Shown here: positions 6,059 through 10,398 of the stretch, in pieces
Position numbering within the stretch: position 1 is the stretch's first letter
How the letters are laid out: the number at the start of each line of letters is the position of its first letter
NCBI GenBank assembly: GCA_018224505.1
Contig: JAGTVD010000019.1
Span: forward strand, 1 to 10,398
Direction of reading: 5' to 3'
Length of the DNA: 10,398 nt
DNA from: Desulfatitalea sp.
Lineage (GTDB): Bacteria; Desulfobacterota; Desulfobacteria; Desulfobacterales; Desulfosarcinaceae
The notes under the pieces: generated by a model
Database searches by the model: none
What the model was told of the DNA's origin: nothing
What the model saw: the letters and a program-made list of their open reading frames with translations, nothing else
Translations under genes and position numbers: made by a program

Positions 6059-6949
6059 TCACAAGGGAAAGGGTGTCAAGCTTTCCCATCCGTTTTCCGT
6101 CACCAGAAGGGTCTGTTCGAACTGGGCGGATAAGGACCGGTCCCTGGTCACGGCGGTCCACTGGTCCTCGAGAATGTTCAATTCATAACCCCCCAGATTG
6201 ATCATCGGCTCGATGGTGAATACCATACCCGGCACCAGGCGAACGCCATCGCCGCGCTGACCGAAATGGGGTATCTGGGGCGGTTCGTGGAAATCAAACC
6301 CCACTCCGTGACCGACAAAATCCCGCACCACGGAACAACTCTGCCCTTCGGCGTATGTCTGGATGGCCCATCCGATATCCCCAACACAATTGCCCGGCCG
6401 CACCATGGACATGCCTTCCTTGAGGCTTTGGCTGGCGACGGCCACGATTTTACGCGCATCGATCCCCGGCGTGCCGACAAAGAAAGTCTTGTTGGCATCG
6501 GCGTAATAGCCATCGAGAATGGTGGTCACATCGACGTTGACGATATCCCCGTCCTGGAGCACCCGCTGACCGGGGATGCCATGACAGATGACTTCATTGA
6601 CCGATACGCAGGTGCTTTTGGGAAAACCACGGTAATTCAGCGGTGCCGGTATCCCCTGGTGTTCGACGGTAAATTGGTGCACCCAGCTGTTGATAGCATC
6701 GGTGGTGATCCCCGGTGCAAGTTTGGCTTCCACCATGTCCAGGGTGGCCACCACCAGTTGACCTGCGCGCCGGATACCGGCGACATCGACAGGGGACTTG
6801 AGTCGGATTTTGGATTTCTGGGGATGGTTGCGGGGCATCACCGGGGGGTTCTCGGTGAGGCAGCACTTTTTGAATTTCTTGCCGCTGCCGCAGGGGCAGA
6901 GGTCGTTACGTCCAACCTTCACCCCTCTCACTGGATGATCTACCCGCAC
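6059..6949 (-). CDS. map: Type I methionine aminopeptidase with N-terminal SEC-C zinc motif
   Basis: This 296-residue enzyme removes the initiator methionine from new proteins in the cytosol. The N terminus carries a SEC-C motif (GRNDLCPCGSGKKFKKCC, 13-30; C18, C20, C29, C30), a small zinc-binding module that in other proteins contacts SecB or ribosomes. A linker (31-48) joins it to a complete MetAP pita-bread fold. All five metal ligands are visible: D140 (NVDVT), D151 (YADANKTF), H214 (GHGVG), E247 (FTIEPMI) and E278 (QFEQTLLV), plus the substrate-side H123 (ICHGIP). The core is therefore predicted active. Translation starts at GTG 6949, preceded by GGAGGAG at about 6 bp. The GTG at residue 10 also fits SEC-C N termini but has no properly spaced ribosome site. 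It is transcribed alone and convergent with the acidic-tail gene. It may be one of several MetAP copies in the genome, as is common. Confidence 0.95.
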   Translation of the reverse strand: MRVDHPVRGVKVGRNDLCPCGSGKKFKKCCLTENPPVMPRNHPQKSKIRLKSPVDVAGIRRAGQLVVATLDMVEAKLAPGITTDAINSWVHQFTVEHQGIPAPLNYRGFPKSTCVSVNEVICHGIPGQRVLQDGDIVNVDVTTILDGYYADANKTFFVGTPGIDARKIVAVASQSLKEGMSMVRPGNCVGDIGWAIQTYAEGQSCSVVRDFVGHGVGFDFHEPPQIPHFGQRGDGVRLVPGMVFTIEPMINLGGYELNILEDQWTAVTRDRSLSAQFEQTLLVTENGWESLTPFPL

Positions 6950-7261
6950 GGTTGACTCCTCCGGCGAACATGGTGTTTATCAAATGGCGACACCGCCCAA
7001 GCCCTCATCCTTTTGATGCGCCCGGGTCATAAACCCTTTGAATCCCTGATCCACCGTTTCCGGGCCGTGCCTCTAAGATGAAAATCAGACTATAATGATA
7101 TGTGGCAGGTGTCAATGGCAGCACATTGTTACAACGGCATCCGGCGATTTGACCTTCACTGCCTTCATTGCTTTGACGGGTTGTGGAATCTCTGCTAAAA
7201 ACAGCCGATATTTCGGGGATCACATGGACCGACTGGCCGAAGGAGGTAAAAAGAGCTGCCA
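6950..7261. promoter_or_regulatory. Divergent intergenic region between map and the four-Cys repeat protein
   Basis: No gene is seen in these 312 bp. On the minus strand TTGACA (7115-7110) and TATAGT (7094-7089) are 15 bp apart, a short spacer, and could drive map with a leader of about 135 nt. On the plus strand TATAAT (7091-7096) has no -35, and TTGACG (7173-7178) with TAAAAA (7196-7201) at 17 bp could drive the four-Cys gene. A strong AAGGAGG (7240-7246) lies 15 nt before the ATG at 7262, farther than usual. Confidence 0.35.
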
Positions 7262-7630
7262 ATGAAAAAAGACCCAGCAACGCAAAATAGCTCGGATGAC
7301 GCTTGGGAGAACCGGGTGCTGTGCGCCGACGAGTCATGTATCGGCGTGATCGGTCCCGACGGCCGCTGCAAGGAGTGCGGGTTGGCCTACGACGGCGACT
7401 GGCCGGCGGCCCTTGAAGCCACGGATATCCCAGATGACGAACACGACACCGAAGCCTCCCAGGACGAGGATGGGTCTGATGCGCCCTTGCCTGAACAGAT
7501 GGCCGACCTGGACAACGCCCCGGGCGACGATGAGTGGCAGCAGCGCACGTTGTGCAGTGATGAAGGCTGTATCGGCGTCATTGGTCCGGATGGCCGCTGC
7601 AAAGAGTGCGGCAAACCTTATCAGCCCTGA
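7262..7630 (+). CDS. Small protein with two copies of a four-cysteine zinc-knuckle-like module
   Basis: This 122-residue protein has two near-identical modules, residues 15-43 and 92-120, each built as W-x2-R-x-LCxDExCIGVIGPDGRCKECG-x2-Y. Each supplies four cysteines spaced C-x4-C-x9-C-x2-C (21, 26, 36, 39 and 98, 103, 113, 116), a plausible structural zinc or iron site. The 48 residues between them are acidic and probably disordered (DDEHDTEASQDEDGSD). No enzyme motif, signal peptide or membrane span is present. I do not know a named family; small proteins with this module are, to my recollection, annotated as hypothetical in Desulfobacterota. A scaffold or protein-binding role is a guess. 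AAGGAGG lies 15 nt before the ATG, with a weaker AAGAG closer in; an in-frame CTG at 7256 is an unlikely start. The gene is monocistronic and converges on the NifA-like activator. Confidence 0.88.
   Translation: MKKDPATQNSSDDAWENRVLCADESCIGVIGPDGRCKECGLAYDGDWPAALEATDIPDDEHDTEASQDEDGSDAPLPEQMADLDNAPGDDEWQQRTLCSDEGCIGVIGPDGRCKECGKPYQP
7304..7621 (+). repeat. Intragenic duplication encoding the two four-Cys modules
   Basis: Codons 15-43 (7304-7390) and 92-120 (7535-7621) encode the same module 77 codons apart. Many differences between the copies are silent third-base changes (for example in the CIGVIGPDGRCKECG stretch), so the duplication looks old and held at the protein level rather than recent. 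Confidence 0.8.
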
Positions 7631-7658
7631 TCGGGTTTTTATTCAACCCGACCTTCTT
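7631..7658. terminator. Hairpin terminator between convergent genes
   Basis: TCGGGTT (7631-7637) and AACCCGA (7645-7651) form a 7-bp stem with a 7-nt loop directly after the TGA at 7630. The following ACCTTCTTT is T-rich but interrupted. It lies in the 57-bp gap between the two convergent stops and could serve both genes. Confidence 0.5.
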
Positions 7659-7687
7659 TGGCCTTTGGCTTCCGACCGGATGCCGCT

Positions 7688-9214
7688 TCAGCGAAACTGG
7701 CTGTAGTGGACCGCATAGCGTTTGGCTTTATAAGCGAATTTACGCACCGTGGTTTTAAGCACCTGGGCGGCAAGGGTGATATTGCCCCGGGTGTTTTTGA
7801 GGGCATCGATGATCATTTCCCGCTCCAGATTGGCCACCGCATCCTCCAGGGAGAGCTCGGGCAGGGTGCCGGATTCCTGACCGGTTTGCAGGGTGGGCGG
7901 CAGGTGGTAGCTGTGAATGACACCTCCGTCGCACAACAGTACCGAGCGTTCGATACAATTCTCCAACTCACGCACATTGCCCGGCCAGTGGTAATCCATC
8001 AGCATGTCGATGGCCGGCGTCGAAAAACGCTTAATGCCTTTGTCGTTCTCCTTGCTGTATTTTTCCAGAAAGAAGTCGGACAACAACAAGATATCGGTCT
8101 TGCGCTCCCGCAATGGCGGCATGTAGATGGGGAACACATTGAGCCGGTAGTATAGGTCCCCGCGAAAGGTGCCATCCTCCACGGCGCTTTCCAGGTTTTT
8201 GTTGGTGGCGGCAATGATACGCACATCGACCTTGATGGTTTTCTGTCCGCCCACCCGCTCGAATTCCTTCTCTTGCAAAACCCGCAACAGGTTGGCTTGC
8301 ACATCCAACCCGATGGAACCGATCTCATCCAAAAAGATGGTGCCCTTGTGGGCCAGCTCGAACTTGCCCAGCTTAAGCTTGATGGCGCCGGTGAAGGCCC
8401 CTTTTTCATGGCCGAACAGCTCGCTTTCGATCAAATTGGCCGGGATGGCAGCGCAGTTGACCTTGATAAACGGCCCCTTGGCCCGGTGGCTGTTGTAGTG
8501 CACCGAGTTTGCCACCAGTTCCTTGCCGGTCCCGCTCTCCCCCCGGATGAGCACCGTGGCGTTGCTCTTGCAAACCTGTGAGATCATCTGGAACACTTCG
8601 CGCATCTTGTTGCTGTTGCCCACGATATTGGTGATGCGGTACTTGTTCTCCAGTTCATCACGCAGGCGGCGGTTTTCGGCGCGCAGTTGCTCCTTTTCGC
8701 GCCGGATGGTCTCCAGATTGATCACGTGCTGGGCAATCATGGTGGCCACCACGGACAACAGCTTCTGGCCGTCCTTGAGGGAATAGGCCTCATCATAGGG
8801 GCGATCCACGCTCAGGGCGCCGATCACCTGGTTGCCTTTTTTGATCGGCACACAGATGAAGGAGAGCTCCTCGAAATGCTTGCGGTTTTTGCGGGTGGCC
8901 GTGCGGTCCAGAAACAGCGGTTCTTCGCTGATCTTGGGAATGGCCACCGCCTTGCCGGTCTGAATCACCCGGCCGGTAATCCCCTCACCCAATTTATACT
9001 TGACCCGTTCAATGGTACTCAGGGCGATGCTGTGGGCCACCTCGATGCTGATTTCGCTGCTCAGCGTGTCGAGGATGGAAACCGTTCCGCGAACCATGTC
9101 CATGGAGCTGGACAGCAGATCCAGAACTTTATATAAGGAGTTTTTGAGTTCCAGGTGCTCGTTGAGGGCCTGGCTGATTTCATACAACAGTGTGATCTCT
9201 TCGATGCGTTTCAT
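7688..9214 (-). CDS. NifA-like sigma54-dependent activator (GAF, AAA+, Fis-type HTH)
   Basis: This 508-residue protein has an N-terminal GAF sensory domain (about 20-165), a short coiled coil (170-192), a complete sigma54-activator AAA+ domain (about 195-430) and a C-terminal Fis-type helix-turn-helix (about 458-508). The AAA+ part has Walker A GESGTGKE (225-232), the sigma54-contacting loop GAFTGA (272-277), Walker B GTIFLDEIG (291-299) and HWPGNVREL (409-417). It should remodel RNA polymerase-sigma54 at -24/-12 promoters. Domain order matches NifA, but no nif gene is nearby and the name NifA would be over-specific. The HTH end (LAAQVLKTTVRKFAYKAKRY) departs from usual Fis-type spacing of Gly and Arg. 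The ATG at 9214 is used; a TTG two codons earlier is an alternative, and the ribosome site (GGAC) is weak. It is divergent from dinB, 87 bp apart, and no -24/-12 site for self-activation is clear in that gap. Confidence 0.9.
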   Translation of the reverse strand: MKRIEEITLLYEISQALNEHLELKNSLYKVLDLLSSSMDMVRGTVSILDTLSSEISIEVAHSIALSTIERVKYKLGEGITGRVIQTGKAVAIPKISEEPLFLDRTATRKNRKHFEELSFICVPIKKGNQVIGALSVDRPYDEAYSLKDGQKLLSVVATMIAQHVINLETIRREKEQLRAENRRLRDELENKYRITNIVGNSNKMREVFQMISQVCKSNATVLIRGESGTGKELVANSVHYNSHRAKGPFIKVNCAAIPANLIESELFGHEKGAFTGAIKLKLGKFELAHKGTIFLDEIGSIGLDVQANLLRVLQEKEFERVGGQKTIKVDVRIIAATNKNLESAVEDGTFRGDLYYRLNVFPIYMPPLRERKTDILLLSDFFLEKYSKENDKGIKRFSTPAIDMLMDYHWPGNVRELENCIERSVLLCDGGVIHSYHLPPTLQTGQESGTLPELSLEDAVANLEREMIIDALKNTRGNITLAAQVLKTTVRKFAYKAKRYAVHYSQFR

Positions 9215-9256
9215 GAGCAATGTCCGTTAGCTGTGGTGAAAACTGCGCCGTCATCA

Positions 9257-9296
9257 ACAATTTTGCTTTGAATGAGCGCCATTATCACAAAATTGT
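9257..9296. promoter_or_regulatory. 9-bp inverted repeat in the NifA-like/dinB intergenic region (putative operator)
   Basis: ACAATTTTG (9257-9265) and CAAAATTGT (9288-9296) are exact inverted repeats separated by 22 bp. The right arm lies between the -35 and -10 of the candidate leftward promoter, and the whole element sits between the divergent starts at 9214 and 9302. A protein bound here could affect both genes. Confidence 0.45.
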
Positions 9297-9308
9297 AAGC
9301 CATGGCAA
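9281..9308 (-). promoter_or_regulatory. Candidate sigma70 promoter for the NifA-like activator gene
   Basis: On the minus strand TTGCCA (9308-9303) and GATAAT (9286-9281) are 16 bp apart, giving a transcript start near 9274 and a leader of about 60 nt. The -35 overlaps the first codons of dinB. Confidence 0.45.
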
Positions 9309-10398
9309 GCCCTACCATCCTTCATGTGGACATGGACGCCTTTTTCACGTCCGTCGAGCAACTGGACAACCCGTCCCTGCGGGGTCAGTGCGTGGTGGTG
9401 GGCGGCTCCCATCGCGGCGTGGTGGCGGCGGCCAGCTATGAGGCCCGCCGGTACGGCATCCATTCGGCCATGCCCATCTTCCAGGCCAAGCACAAGTGCC
9501 CCCATTTGAAGATCGTACCGCCCCGTCGCGCGCGCTATGTGGCGCTGTCCAAACAGATTATGGACCTGCTGCGCACCTTTAGCCCACTGGTGGAACCAAT
9601 CTCCATTGACGAGGCTTTTATCGATATCACCGGATGCCGGCGGCTGCATGGCGCTGTCCGGGACACCGCCAGAACCGTCAAAGAGTGTATTCGGGCACAG
9701 ACCCGGCTTACCTGCTCGGTGGGGGCGGCTCCCAATAAATTTCTGGCCAAGATCGCCTCGGATATGGATAAGCCCGATGGACTGACCCTCATCGCACTGG
9801 ATGAAGTGCCCGGCTTCATCGAATCTTTGCCCATCGAAAAGGTGCCGGGCGTGGGAAAGCGGGCCCGGCAGCAGCTGGCCGCCTTGGGGGTCGATCGCCT
9901 TGGGCAAGTGCGCCGTTTGCCCGTGACGATGCTGGTGCGCCAACTGGGCGCATTCGGTCACCGCCTGATGGATCTGGCCCATGGCCGGGACGATTCACCG
10001 GTGACACCGGACAGTGAACCCAAATCGGTCAGCAGCGAAACGACGCTGGACCGCAACACCACTGACCGCGGTGTGCTGGCCGCCCATCTGTTGGCCCAAA
10101 GCGCAACGGTGGCCCGCCAGCTCAGGCACCATCGGATGCGCGCGCGCACCATCACCCTCATTATCAAAACCGGTGACTTCCAGCGCCACACCCGCAGCCG
10201 CACCCTCGGCCAGGCGGTCCGGTCCTCCGATGCCGTCTACCAAACAGCCATGGCCCTGCTGGAATCGTTTGCCATGGGTCAGCCAGTACGCCTGGTGGGC
10301 ATAGGGGCAGGTGGATTGCAACCGGACACCCAACCGGTGCAGCAGCCATTGTTTGCCGACGATCAGGACCGGACACCCCAACGCTGGGAAAAAGTGGA
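9302..10398 (+). CDS. dinB: DNA polymerase IV (Y-family translesion polymerase), 3' end outside the window
   Basis: The first 365 residues are visible and the frame runs off the right edge. Y-family motifs are intact: HVDMDAFFTSVE (8-19; catalytic D10, with F15 at the steric-gate position that excludes ribonucleotides), YEARRYGI (46-53), SIDEAFIDIT (101-110; catalytic D103 and E104), SVGAAPNKFLAKIASD (139-154), a thumb helix-hairpin-helix VPGVGKRA (181-188) and a little-finger domain (about 240-340). QQPLF at 347-351 fits the QxxLF beta-clamp-binding motif, so nearly all of a normal-length protein is present and it is predicted active in lesion bypass. An in-frame TAA at 9296-9298 fixes ATG 9302 as the first possible ATG. 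No Shine-Dalgarno precedes it, so translation may be leaderless or weak. I saw no obvious LexA box, but Desulfobacterota LexA sites vary. Confidence 0.95.
   Translation, partial: MASPTILHVDMDAFFTSVEQLDNPSLRGQCVVVGGSHRGVVAAASYEARRYGIHSAMPIFQAKHKCPHLKIVPPRRARYVALSKQIMDLLRTFSPLVEPISIDEAFIDITGCRRLHGAVRDTARTVKECIRAQTRLTCSVGAAPNKFLAKIASDMDKPDGLTLIALDEVPGFIESLPIEKVPGVGKRARQQLAALGVDRLGQVRRLPVTMLVRQLGAFGHRLMDLAHGRDDSPVTPDSEPKSVSSETTLDRNTTDRGVLAAHLLAQSATVARQLRHHRMRARTITLIIKTGDFQRHTRSRTLGQAVRSSDAVYQTAMALLESFAMGQPVRLVGIGAGGLQPDTQPVQQPLFADDQDRTPQRWEKV

Noticed and set aside
6266..6955. 229-codon rightward open frame
   Set aside because: It is antisense to the methionine aminopeptidase gene with all metal ligands present.
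9254..9982. 242-codon leftward open frame
   Set aside because: It is antisense to dinB, whose Y-family motifs are unambiguous; His/Gln-rich low-complexity content is typical of shadow frames.
1..10398. A new defence, mobile or secondary-metabolite system
   Set aside because: Genes alternate in strand in one- or two-gene units with mainly housekeeping or regulatory families; no integrase, transposase, nuclease-ATPase pair, toxin-antitoxin pair or biosynthetic cluster is visible.

Overview
The window (10,398 bp, moderately GC-rich) looks like ordinary chromosome from a Gram-negative anaerobe, most likely a Desulfobacterota member close to the Desulfobacteraceae/Desulfosarcinaceae. That placement is inference from gene types: a PAS/coiled-coil/LuxR-HTH regulator with no kinase, a SEC-C-tagged type I methionine aminopeptidase, an orphan GAF-AAA+-Fis activator and several small lineage-type proteins. 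There is no 16S rRNA or other phylogenetic marker. I see no tRNA, rRNA, CRISPR array, transposase, phage gene or recognisable defence cassette.

Layout. Positions 1-70 form a long, nearly perfect palindrome. Next is a leftward pair: a YchF-like P-loop GTPase/ATPase (1209-2243), then a KamA/EpmB-like radical SAM aminomutase (124-1182), 26 bp apart and probably one transcript. A 298-bp divergent region separates them from the rightward PAS-LuxR regulator (2542-3675). Another leftward pair follows: a DHH-family phosphoesterase (4002-4886, with a good sigma70-type promoter) and an 11-bp-spaced 97-residue helical protein of unknown function (3697-3990). Then come a leftward 102-residue unknown (5077-5385) with the best sigma70-like promoter in the window and a leader of about 140 nt, and divergently an unknown 111-residue protein with an Asp/Glu tail (5668-6003). 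That gene converges on a hairpin with SEC-C-methionine aminopeptidase (6059-6949, leftward). A 312-bp gap leads to a small rightward protein (7262-7630) made of two copies of a four-cysteine module. It converges on a NifA-like sigma54 activator (7688-9214, leftward). Divergent from that activator is dinB, DNA polymerase IV (from 9302, running off the right end).

Working together. The window is a mosaic of short one- or two-gene units rather than one pathway. Several genes concern translation and protein maturation (MetAP, YchF-like, possibly the KamA/EpmB-like enzyme), two are regulators and one is a translesion polymerase. The points most worth a second look are the YchF-like protein that has lost the G3 (DxxG) motif, the duplicated four-Cys module, the acidic-tail protein, the long palindrome at the left edge, and a 9-bp inverted repeat overlapping a candidate promoter in the NifA-like/dinB intergenic region. 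I do not see convincing evidence of a new multi-gene system.
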